The notes under the pieces were generated by a model that was not told the origin of the DNA, ran no database searches, and saw nothing but the letters and a program-made list of their open reading frames with translations. A stretch of 64,000 nucleotides of DNA from JANNSO01 sp964485395 (GTDB lineage: Bacteria > Spirochaetota > Spirochaetia > Treponematales > UBA12059): positions 1-64,000 of the forward strand of contig CAZAJF010000005.1 of NCBI GenBank assembly GCA_964485395.1. The letters run 5' to 3'. Below, piece by piece: positions 27,701 through 34,554 of this stretch; the stretch's first letter is position 1, and each line of letters starts with the position of its first letter. The position numbers were made by a program, and so were the translations under genes.

Positions 27701-28425
27701 TCGGCAGCATAGAACTCGTGCTGGGCAGGTACGATGAGGCACAACGTCACTTGGAAGAAGCCTTGAAGCTGAAACAAGCCTTGGGAGACAAACGCGGCGA
27801 GATAATCGTCCTCGAGAGTCTTTCGGTCCACGCCCGAAAAACGCGGGATTACGCACTCGGCTTGGATTACGCGCGCCAATCCCTGGACTTGAGCACCAAG
27901 TTGGGGCAAGCTTCCCTGGAGGCCCATGGCCATTACGAAATAGCCCTATGCCTGGCGCGGCTCGAGGATTGGACTGCGGCGCTGGAAAGCCAGCAACGCG
28001 CGCTTGAAATCTGGATGGGCCTCGGCGACGCGGATCGCGTCCTGGAGAGTCGGGCGGCCTTGAGCGCCGTATTGCTGGCCCTGGGCCGTACGGGAGAAGC
28101 CTCGGAGCAAGTGGAACTCTCGATGAAATCCATCGATGCTACCGGTAGTTCCGCGAATGCGCACCTCAACGACGTGTCCGAAATATTATTCATAGCGTAT
28201 AAAGTCAGGCTGGCCGCAGGCGACGACCGCGCTGCCGATACGTTGACCCGTGCCTACAAGACAGTGCAAGACCACGCCGCCTTGCTGGAAGATCCGGAAT
28301 TACACCGCTCCTTTCTGGAAGACATCGATGGGCATGCGGAAATAATAGCCCGGTACCTATCGTCGGGAGGGCCGCTCCTGAACCATAGACTTGACGATCG
28401 GGAGACGCTGGCCGCGCGCAAGTAA
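24703..28425 (+). CDS. Class III adenylate/guanylate cyclase with AAA (STAND-like) ATPase and TPR repeats
   Basis: A 1240-residue cytoplasmic signalling protein. Residues 50-240 are a class III cyclase domain: metal-binding Asp64 in LFADISGFTSL, Asp108 in HIGDAVMALWG, and the transition-state pair Asn183/Arg187 in GDTVNTSSRLQ, so it is probably active. Residues 255-600 are an AAA/NACHT-like ATPase with Walker A GQAGVGKS (285-292) and Walker B LIFLDDVHW. About 640-1180 are TPR repeats (for example LLGNLAYNQSEYEEAESYFN). The start at 24703 has GGAG 5 bp upstream. Ligand binding to the repeats probably gates the ATPase and cyclase (inference). Confidence 0.9.
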   Translation: MKPGLDTIKLLKEAVLALENQRSALGEDLVDAALDALHEKIAALELAKEPAKRVRKQVSVLFADISGFTSLSEQMDAEEVSDLINSLWKHIDQKILDHGGLIDKHIGDAVMALWGSETAREDDPEQAVLAALEIQALLAAGLPAKEDKRAAQLQLRIAVHTGPVFLGAAGITGEFTAIGDTVNTSSRLQHHAPLGGVVISHVTDSQVRGLFETVALPAIPVKGKQEPLQAFQVLRALPRAFKMLNRGVEGISTRMVGRDAELARLRSILEETLQGPRCRMVTLEGQAGVGKSRLQGEFESAALAKVAELKIFRGRATQDSGNRPYALLRDMFAADLHIQESDSLAVVWQKLEQGFDDQMRAHFIGQVLGYDFSASPHLKNSLHDARQLHNRAVAYISSFLRTTSRSRPVLIFLDDVHWSDDSSLEVLETLFRTLSRNAVMFVCMARSSLFDRRPTWGSRPDQSLIKLEPLSRSASQALLEDIFQKLDEIPAELESLILNNADGNPYYIEELVRMLSEEGVIVPRADKWIINLERQKAVRIPATLTGILQARLDSLPPDERKTLQCSAVVGRIFWDGAVGSLQTELPGILEKKLDDLQNRELVFSQAASVFAGSREFSFNHGILRDVTYESVLMRDRRNYHAQVAYWLIGQSGQRVNEYSGTIAGHLEQAGETVQAIHYLRLATEQARQTFANREACSYLTRTLELLEPEAISERFDLVLTREALEDLQGDRVAQARDIVLLSDYAVRLGGTCAINAALRSANYKFVTGDFAAAGEKAREAADLALAAGERSLQASALVILGQSLSRIGAPDKARDPLNHALALAQTTGANQAYADALRLLGNLAYNQSEYEEAESYFNESLRLCRHIHDRAGESSVHNSLGMLYRSRGDDARSQASYLLALQIAQEIGDRRMEGATLVNLGVWYRNRGDYPPAIDSYQKALSIQREIEDPAQESATLINLAIAFQTQGRLSAALQHYHQAFEIKGRIGDKRGISIALSGLGSIELVLGRYDEAQRHLEEALKLKQALGDKRGEIIVLESLSVHARKTRDYALGLDYARQSLDLSTKLGQASLEAHGHYEIALCLARLEDWTAALESQQRALEIWMGLGDADRVLESRAALSAVLLALGRTGEASEQVELSMKSIDATGSSANAHLNDVSEILFIAYKVRLAAGDDRAADTLTRAYKTVQDHAALLEDPELHRSFLEDIDGHAEIIARYLSSGGPLLNHRLDDRETLAARK

Positions 28426-28489
28426 TCCTCTGATTTCACGGTCCACGCGCAGCGCCAAAATTAAACTTCGCGATGATTTTTTATGCTGC

Positions 28490-28610
28490 ATACTCCAAGC
28501 CGCGAATAATCGAGATTCCGGAAACGGCGAGATCGACATCGGAGAACTGCGTTCCTACGTGACGGATTTGGTTCCCAAGCTCGTTCAAGAAATCCATCCG
28601 TCAGCATCGG
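28490..28610 (+). pseudogene. Relict C-terminus of a caspase-like protein
   Basis: In one plus-strand frame the bases encode NNRDSGNGEIDIGELRSYV, then TDLVPKLVQEIHPSAS. This aligns without gaps to the extreme C-terminus of the WD40-caspase encoded at 34555-37830 (DKNSDKRISTDELRAYV, then EKLVPELV, later HPT). The rest of the gene is absent; the frame upstream is not similar and soon reaches the end of the cyclase gene. It converges on the methyltransferase gene. Confidence 0.55.
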
Positions 28611-29693
28611 TTATCTCCGCGCCGTGTACGCCTTGCCGGTTCTCGCCAGCGAATATATCTTCAGGTTGAAGCCGTAGAGCGCGAGGCTATATTCCTTTAA
28701 CTTATGGAAGGCGGCGCTCGCGCGGATATTGGCTTCCACCTCGGCCTGCGACGCGGTAAGTAGCACGAACCTGCCTCCGGGCACCATGATTCGCCCTATT
28801 TCGGAAAAAAGCCCGTCTATGAACGCTGCTGCGTCACCCAAGGGAATATCCTTGCCATACGGCATGTCCGTTACCACGCGCGATACCGAGGCATTTTCAA
28901 GCGGCAAGGCCATGGCGTCCCATTGGCAGATTTCCGGGCTGACTCCGGCGGACTCGCAATTCTTCCTTGTGACCGCGATGGCCTCGGCACTGTTATCCGT
29001 GGCCAGTATCCTTTGCGCCGCTCCGTACAGGCAGCGCTCGATGGCGCAGGTGCCCGCGCCGCACAGCGGATCGAGGAACACGTCGTCCGGGCTCGGCCCG
29101 CTGATGCGGATCATGGAATAGGCGATGACGGGATCCAGGGAACCGGGCAGGGTCGCCGCTTTGTAGTCGCGGGATTTCATGGTTTCCAGCGGAATCTGGA
29201 ACCCCAGGAACCCGTTATTGCCGATGCAGATCAGGCGAAGGTGCACGTCGTATCCGGCTTCCTGCATGGGAACCCCGAAATTGCGCGGAATGGCGGCACG
29301 AGCGACGCGGCTTACCAGGGCGGTTTCCAGGGGGCTGTCGACGATGCCGAGCGAAAACATATAGCCCACCGGACTGCGGTGCGTTTCATGGCGCATCGCG
29401 GCGAGGTTGCCGAGCGGCGTCGAGTAATCTGCGGTGCCCAGGGCGCTTTCGATGACCTGCAGCGCCGCGTGGGCGGCTCGGGGCAGATCCTGGAACTGGG
29501 CGACCAGCATGAGCGAGTTGGCGCACGATCGAACCTCCGGAAGCCGCTCCGTGGCGCCGGTCAATTCGCCCACGATGAAATCCTGCCGCTTGCCGCGTAA
29601 AGTTCTGATAACATTCAGCTCGAGGCCCTTTTCCTGAAGCTCGTCAAGGAGGATATTCCTAAGTCCGGTCACGTGCGCCAAGGCTACGTTCAT
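28611..29693 (-). CDS. THUMP/Trm14-type RNA methyltransferase
   Basis: A 360-residue protein of the Trm14/TrmN group, which makes N2-methylguanosine in RNA. The SAM-binding motif is DPLCGAGTCAIE and the catalytic motif is TDMPYGKD (a variant of the N/D-P-P-Y motif, as in Trm14 enzymes); the N-terminal 160 residues should hold the THUMP-like RNA-binding part. The ATG overlaps the stop of a 27-codon upstream ORF as ATGA and has only a weak ribosome site of its own, so translation is likely coupled. The target (tRNA position 6 or rRNA) cannot be decided. Confidence 0.85.
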   Translation of the reverse strand: MNVALAHVTGLRNILLDELQEKGLELNVIRTLRGKRQDFIVGELTGATERLPEVRSCANSLMLVAQFQDLPRAAHAALQVIESALGTADYSTPLGNLAAMRHETHRSPVGYMFSLGIVDSPLETALVSRVARAAIPRNFGVPMQEAGYDVHLRLICIGNNGFLGFQIPLETMKSRDYKAATLPGSLDPVIAYSMIRISGPSPDDVFLDPLCGAGTCAIERCLYGAAQRILATDNSAEAIAVTRKNCESAGVSPEICQWDAMALPLENASVSRVVTDMPYGKDIPLGDAAAFIDGLFSEIGRIMVPGGRFVLLTASQAEVEANIRASAAFHKLKEYSLALYGFNLKIYSLARTGKAYTARR

Positions 29694-29773
29694 GCGATCT
29701 TGGAGACCGCGTCGATGCGATTGACGCAGTCGTCGGCGTTTGCTACTATCAGCGCCTGGTTTTGAAAAGCCAA
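29690..29773 (-). CDS. 27-codon small ORF coupled to the methyltransferase gene
   Basis: AGGAGGG (about 29785-29779) lies directly before TTG at 29773, which opens a frame of 27 codons (MAFQNQALIVANADDCVNRI and seven more residues) ending in TGA that overlaps the methyltransferase ATG as ATGA. The strong ribosome site and exact overlap suggest that it is translated. It may be a leader peptide, a real microprotein, or simply the ribosome entry point for the methyltransferase. Confidence 0.5.
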   Translation of the reverse strand: MAFQNQALIVANADDCVNRIDAVSKIA

Positions 29774-29857
29774 GGAACCCTCCTGAAATATATTTTTCAC
29801 AAAAAACACTCGACGTATCATACGCAAGAATAAAAATAAATTATAGAGGCATCCAGG

Positions 29858-31051
29858 CTATTCCTCCGCCAACGCGCGCACGGGGTCCAGCTTGGCGGCG
29901 CGCATCGCGGGGTAAATCCCGGAAATCAGGCCCGTTACCATGGAGACCGCCAGCGCGAGCGCCGCCACCGCCGGGTTTGACTGGAATTCCCAGCCGAATT
30001 TTTTTACCGCGATCGCGCCGATGACGGTACCCAAACCGAGGCCTATGAAGCCGCCGGATACGGTAAGCAGCGCCGCCTCCGTAAGGAACTGCAGGAGTAT
30101 ATGCCGATTCTCGGCGCCGATGGCCTTTCGTATCCCTACCTCGCGCCTGCGTTCTCCGACGGATACCAGCATCGTGTTCATGACGCCGATACCGCCGACG
30201 AGGAGGCTTATCGACGCGATACCCGCGAGAATGACGCTGATCGTTTTCGTGGCCTTGTTATTTTCCTCGGCCCACTTGCCCGGGGAGGCTACGTAGAAGG
30301 CGTCGGGACTGCCGGAATACTCCGTGAGGAAGCGCTCGAGGTCGGAGCCGAGCTTCAGTACTTTACCGGGAGACGAGCCCAGCACCAGCAGATTGTTGAT
30401 ACGCGCAGTGCCGTTTATCTTCTTGAGCACGAGAGACAGGGGTATATAAGACATGTTATTCCAGTCTTCGCCGAACATCGCGTCCTTCGGCAGTAATACT
30501 CCTGTAACAACAAGGGAAAGCGGGACTTTATCCACTTGGGCGGCGACGGTCTTGCCGACCGGATCTCCCTCGGGAAACAGGTTCCGGGCTATCTCCGAGC
30601 CCAACACCACCCTGGCGCGGGCCGAATATTCGTCCTCGGCCTTGAACGGGCCGCCTACGGCGAAGGGCGCGTTCATCGCCATGAAGTACGGCGACTCCAC
30701 GGCCAGGATCTGCACCTGCTCCCCAAGCCTGCCTCGACTTAACCGCCCGGACACCTGCGTGCTTGATAAAACATTTTTTACGCCGGGAACGTCTCTCCGA
30801 ATCCCGCGGATGAGCGCATCGTCGATTTTCACCGACTCCGCGTCGTTCATCCGCCAGCCGGGATACACTTGAACCGCGTCCAAGCCCAGCGACTCGAACT
30901 GCCGACGCACGTCGGCCGTGCCCGACGCCGCAATCTCCATGATGGCGACGACGCTGGCGACGCCGATGACGATGCCGGACAGCGATAAAAACGTCCTGAG
31001 CCTGCTGCTGCGAAGACTGTCTATCGCCATGCCTAACGACTCCAGAATCAT
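29858..31051 (-). CDS. MacB-like ABC transporter permease without its ATPase domain
   Basis: A 397-residue FtsX-family protein: first helix (about 17-39), periplasmic MacB core domain (about 45-265), and three C-terminal helices. The loop VSVGERRREVGIRKAIGAEN is the MacB/FtsX signature, and the end GIYPAMRAAKLDPVRALAEE is typical. Full-length MacB carries an N-terminal ATPase, which is missing here and is not encoded by a neighbour. The ATG at 31051 overlaps the stop of the adaptor gene as ATGA. It is the third gene of a TolC-adaptor-permease operon, so a tripartite export system is likely, with an ATPase supplied from elsewhere (inference). Confidence 0.85.
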   Translation of the reverse strand: MILESLGMAIDSLRSSRLRTFLSLSGIVIGVASVVAIMEIAASGTADVRRQFESLGLDAVQVYPGWRMNDAESVKIDDALIRGIRRDVPGVKNVLSSTQVSGRLSRGRLGEQVQILAVESPYFMAMNAPFAVGGPFKAEDEYSARARVVLGSEIARNLFPEGDPVGKTVAAQVDKVPLSLVVTGVLLPKDAMFGEDWNNMSYIPLSLVLKKINGTARINNLLVLGSSPGKVLKLGSDLERFLTEYSGSPDAFYVASPGKWAEENNKATKTISVILAGIASISLLVGGIGVMNTMLVSVGERRREVGIRKAIGAENRHILLQFLTEAALLTVSGGFIGLGLGTVIGAIAVKKFGWEFQSNPAVAALALAVSMVTGLISGIYPAMRAAKLDPVRALAEE

Positions 31052-32022
31052 GAAGGCGCCAGTTTCAGGTCCGTCTCGATTTTTAGGATGTCGCCTTCCT
31101 TTACTCCGGACCTGATGCGTAAAAAACCGGAACCGAAACCTTCCGTCACGACGGGCACCGTCTCCCAGAGCCCATCCGGTTTTTTCAGGTTGACGCTGGG
31201 TTTTCCGCGCTCGTACGAAACTGCGCGCGAATCCACGACGAGAGCCTCTTCCGACTCGCCGAGAACGATACTGGCGCTGAAGCTGTAGGCAGAGAGTAAT
31301 TCGGCCGGAGGCAACGAAATCTCCAGCTTGGCGTCGAGCACGGTAATCCCGTTGTCGCCCACCCTCGCCTCGCTCGCGAAGGATAGAATCGTCCCCGAAA
31401 CCGAAAGGCCGGGCAAGGCCGGAAAGCTGAAGGTGGCGGGCAAGCCCTTCCGTACCCGGGGAATATCCATCTCGGAAATCTCGACATCGGCGCACAGAGA
31501 GCTGACGTCGATGACGCGGCCGTAGGCTTCCCCCTGCTTGAGCACGTCTCCGGGCTTCATGGCCAAGCGGGAAACCGTGCCGTTCAGGTGCGCCTTGATG
31601 GTAAGTTCTTCCGCGGCCTTCTTCTTGAAGGCCAGCTCATCCTCAAGCAGCCTGGATTTTCGCACGCTGCCCTCGAACCGGGTCTGCTCGAGTTGGTACT
31701 CCAGTTGCCGTATCGCGAATTCCTGCTCGGAGGCTTCCATTCTCGCTATCGGATCCCCTTTTTTTACTTTCGACCCTTCGCGAACATAAACCTCAGCCAC
31801 GACGCCGGCAGTCGGCGCCATGATATTCTGCTCGTCGCGCGGTTTAAGGTGCCCTGAAACTTCCATTATATTGTCCACCAGGCGTTTCTCCACCGTTACG
31901 GTCTCGATTTTTTCGCCGGATGCGGAAGGCGCGGGAAGAAATGCCCAAAGGCAGAGAGCCGCGATACCACCGAGCAAAAGCAATGCAAGCGCTATCTTCC
32001 AGATTTTCCCTCGGTTTTTCAC
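31048..32022 (-). CDS. Periplasmic adaptor (membrane fusion) protein, HlyD/MacA-type
   Basis: A 324-residue protein with an N-terminal membrane anchor (about 8-28), the biotinyl-lipoyl-like segment (IMAPTAGVVAEVYVREGSKVKKGDPIARM), a short coiled-coil hairpin (QEFAIRQLEYQLEQTRFEG onward), and a beta-barrel domain. The hairpin is short, as in MacA-like adaptors. The start overlaps the stop of the TolC-like gene as ATGA and the stop overlaps the next gene, so the three genes are tightly coupled. It should bridge the MacB-like permease and the TolC-like channel. Confidence 0.88.
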   Translation of the reverse strand: MKNRGKIWKIALALLLLGGIAALCLWAFLPAPSASGEKIETVTVEKRLVDNIMEVSGHLKPRDEQNIMAPTAGVVAEVYVREGSKVKKGDPIARMEASEQEFAIRQLEYQLEQTRFEGSVRKSRLLEDELAFKKKAAEELTIKAHLNGTVSRLAMKPGDVLKQGEAYGRVIDVSSLCADVEISEMDIPRVRKGLPATFSFPALPGLSVSGTILSFASEARVGDNGITVLDAKLEISLPPAELLSAYSFSASIVLGESEEALVVDSRAVSYERGKPSVNLKKPDGLWETVPVVTEGFGSGFLRIRSGVKEGDILKIETDLKLAPS

Positions 32023-33452
32023 TGTACTATCCCGCTTTCCGTATCGTATGGAATCGCCGTCAACGCTTCGTACTCAAGCTTCCATATATACCGTGCGCAA
32101 TCGTTCGCCAAGACCCGCGCCTCGCATTCCTCGCGGAACAGCGAAGCTTCGCGGTATTCGTTTTCCGATACCATCTCCCGATCCAGCCCGGCCTTGAAAG
32201 CGGCTTCCTGGCTTTTTGCGAAAGCCAAATCCTCCGCCAGGTCGGCCTCAGCCACAAGCAGCGCCGTCCGCCGTTCCACCATCGCTGCGATCGCGCGCAC
32301 GGCATCGGAATAAGCCTGCTCAAGGGCGGCGTCGAGCGACGCGCTCTGGAGTTCCCAATCCTGCGCCAACAGCGCCTTCACGCGACGGCTGGAAGGTTTC
32401 CACTGAATCGATAATTCGGCGCCGGGGGAATTTTGCATAAGGCCGGCGACGAGAAACGACCAGTCTCCAATCGTCGCGCTGATACCCAACTTTGCGCCGA
32501 CTACGGTGGATACATCGGTATCGGTTTTTTGAGTCGTTCCTACGGCATAGCTCGCGCCGGCTTCAAGCGAAATTTTATGCGCGCTCCCTGAGGCGGTCAA
32601 CAGTCGCCGCTGAAACAGAATACCCTCCCTGGTCGCCCGATACGCGTACAGATCCTCCGGTCTCGGGAGCTTCGCCTCCAGATTAACCCGGGGAACCGTC
32701 GGTGGAGCGGATACGACGCCGCCGCCTTCCGTTGCGACCAGCGCAGCCAGCGCCGACAACTCGGCTTCCGCTTTTTTTTGGGCCGCCAACCCATCCCGGG
32801 AAATCCTGCGCTTTTCCACGACGGCGCGCTCAAGCGTCAGCCTGCGTATAGACCCCGCGGCCAAACCCTCAAGCCGGACGGTCTTTTCCAATTCGCGAGC
32901 CGCCATGGTTTCCGCGCGCTCGGCGGACTTTACCGAGGCCTGAGTCCTTGCCAGCGCGGCCAGGGCATCCACGCAAGATTTTATTACTTCCATTTTGCGG
33001 ACGGCTACCGAAGCCTTGGCTGTCGCCAGCGAAAAAGACGCTTTGGCGGCGGCTTCGCCGGAAACGGCGGTCGTATCAAGTAACGGCACGGAAAGCGACA
33101 GCCCCGGAACGGCGGCGAAACCCCCAGCCCCAAAGGATACGGGAACCGCTGCGCCCAAGATAAGCCCACGGGGAAAAACGAGGTTTGCCTGTGGACTGGC
33201 CTGCAGTGCGGCGGGCCCGGTAAACCCCGTAGCCCGGATCGCACCGGAAGAAAACGTCAATCCGGGAAGGCGATCGCTTTCCCGTACGACGAGCAGATAC
33301 GATACGGTCGCCCGTTCAGCGAGGAGTTCCAATTGGGCCAGCTGGCGATCGCCCGCCAGCGCCTGCTTCAGGAAAGCATCGAAATCGAGCGCGGGCAGCG
33401 AACTGGTCATCAGAAAAAAAATGCAAAAAGCACCGCCGATATTTTGTTTCAT
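32019..33452 (-). CDS. TolC-like outer-membrane efflux protein
   Basis: A 477-residue protein with a signal peptide (MKQNIGGAFCIFFLMTSSLPA) followed by the TolC plan: two repeats of long helices (around AVRKMEVIKSCVDALAALAR and VEKRRISRDGLAAQKKAEAE) with intervening beta segments for the outer-membrane barrel. It is of the OEP family; sequence similarity to TolC itself is low. The start at 33452 has GGAG 6 bp upstream; the frame is open about 26 codons further. It is the first gene of the operon with the adaptor and permease genes and is divergent from the DUF4384 gene. Confidence 0.8.
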   Translation of the reverse strand: MKQNIGGAFCIFFLMTSSLPALDFDAFLKQALAGDRQLAQLELLAERATVSYLLVVRESDRLPGLTFSSGAIRATGFTGPAALQASPQANLVFPRGLILGAAVPVSFGAGGFAAVPGLSLSVPLLDTTAVSGEAAAKASFSLATAKASVAVRKMEVIKSCVDALAALARTQASVKSAERAETMAARELEKTVRLEGLAAGSIRRLTLERAVVEKRRISRDGLAAQKKAEAELSALAALVATEGGGVVSAPPTVPRVNLEAKLPRPEDLYAYRATREGILFQRRLLTASGSAHKISLEAGASYAVGTTQKTDTDVSTVVGAKLGISATIGDWSFLVAGLMQNSPGAELSIQWKPSSRRVKALLAQDWELQSASLDAALEQAYSDAVRAIAAMVERRTALLVAEADLAEDLAFAKSQEAAFKAGLDREMVSENEYREASLFREECEARVLANDCARYIWKLEYEALTAIPYDTESGIVQ

Positions 33453-33531
33453 GAACGCTCCAAAAACGCAGCTTGGAGCATATCCCGAAATTTGCCGCCG
33501 CATCAAGCAAGAGCCATCAGCGGTTCCCACC

Positions 33532-33561
33532 TTGACAGCGATCGGCTCTAGCCTCTATCTT
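33532..33561 (+). promoter_or_regulatory. Promoter of the DUF4384 gene, suggesting a leaderless message
   Basis: TTGACA (33532-33537), 18 bp, then TATCTT (33556-33561). The expected start of transcription is at or one base before the ATG at 33569, and there is no ribosome site before the ATG. Confidence 0.5.
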
Positions 33562-33568
33562 TTTTAGC

Positions 33569-34546
33569 ATGAAGAAAAACCTGATCTGCGCCGTCGTTTG
33601 GCTGTGCCTCGCGGTCTCGTTCGCTTGCGCGGAGATTCCGGGACTCGAACCTGCCATGGCTTCGCTCGCCGCCAAGGCGGGAAAAGGCCTCACCCTGGCC
33701 ATCGATACCTTCACCTTCGCGGACAGCAAGCTTGGAAGCCCCTTTTCACGGTATTTGGAAGAGGAAATCGGCATTTCCGCGCTCAAGGCCAATAGCTTCA
33801 AAATCGTGCCGCGCGACAAGATCGAGACAATACTTCAGGCCGCGGAGTTCAATCTTTCGGACGCCGTTTCTACCGGTCCCAAAAAAACCCTCGCCCTCAA
33901 CGGCATCGACGTAATACTGTCCGGCACTTTTTTCAGCGAGTCCGGCGGAATCCGCATTTACCTGAGCCTGATCGCGGTCTCGTCGGGAACCGTCGCCGCC
34001 AAATCCAGCCTCTTGCTGCCCTTATCAAAAATACCCAAAGGCATCGCCATAAAACCGGACAACTACGCATTGGCCACCGAAGTGCAAGCCTTGATCGGCG
34101 CAAACAAGGCAAGCCCCGCCGGCTCCCTGACGGTCAAGTCCTGGAGCGTACGCGGGGACGGCGGAGTCTACAAGGAAGGCGAGCGCCTCCTCGTGAATAT
34201 CCTGCCCTCAAAGGGCTGCTTCCTGAAGATTTACAACATCAACGCGAAAGGCGAATTGATCCTGCTTTTCCCGAACGAGTTTCACAAGGATAATTTCGTG
34301 AAAGGCGGCGCAGTCCTTTCCATACCCGACGCCAACTATCCCTTCAACTTCGACCTCGGCTCGCCCTACGGCACCGAGTTCGTCAAGGTCGTCGCGTCCA
34401 CCGTCCAGTTCAAGGACATCGAGTCGGCCTTCGCACCGATAGGCAACGTCAAGGAAGGAATCCTCCCGCGCGGCATAAAAGTCACGGCGGCCGCGGTCGA
34501 AACCTGCGAGTCGAGCTTCAGTTATACTATTATCCCGAAGGAATAG
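33569..34546 (+). CDS. Exported DUF4384-domain protein with CsgG-like N-terminus
   Basis: A 325-residue protein with a signal peptide (MKKNLICAVVWLCLAVSFACA; Cys20 might also be a lipobox cysteine). Residues 35-160 resemble the CsgG/TolB-N-like fold (LTLAIDTFTF, RDKIETILQAAEF, GIDVILSGTFF), and residues 195-300 match DUF4384: GCFLKIYNINAKGELILLF followed by PN, and later FDLGSPYGTEFVKVVAS. DUF4384 is often joined to caspase-like domains in other bacteria. Here the gene converges on a caspase gene, with an 8-bp gap, which supports a functional link (inference). Confidence 0.8.
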   Translation: MKKNLICAVVWLCLAVSFACAEIPGLEPAMASLAAKAGKGLTLAIDTFTFADSKLGSPFSRYLEEEIGISALKANSFKIVPRDKIETILQAAEFNLSDAVSTGPKKTLALNGIDVILSGTFFSESGGIRIYLSLIAVSSGTVAAKSSLLLPLSKIPKGIAIKPDNYALATEVQALIGANKASPAGSLTVKSWSVRGDGGVYKEGERLLVNILPSKGCFLKIYNINAKGELILLFPNEFHKDNFVKGGAVLSIPDANYPFNFDLGSPYGTEFVKVVASTVQFKDIESAFAPIGNVKEGILPRGIKVTAAAVETCESSFSYTIIPKE

Positions 34547-34554
34547 CCTTTCGC

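Noticed and set aside
34535..34553. Hairpin between the DUF4384 and caspase genes as terminator
   Set aside because: Pairing CGAAGG with CCTTTCG needs a bulge and no T-tract follows.
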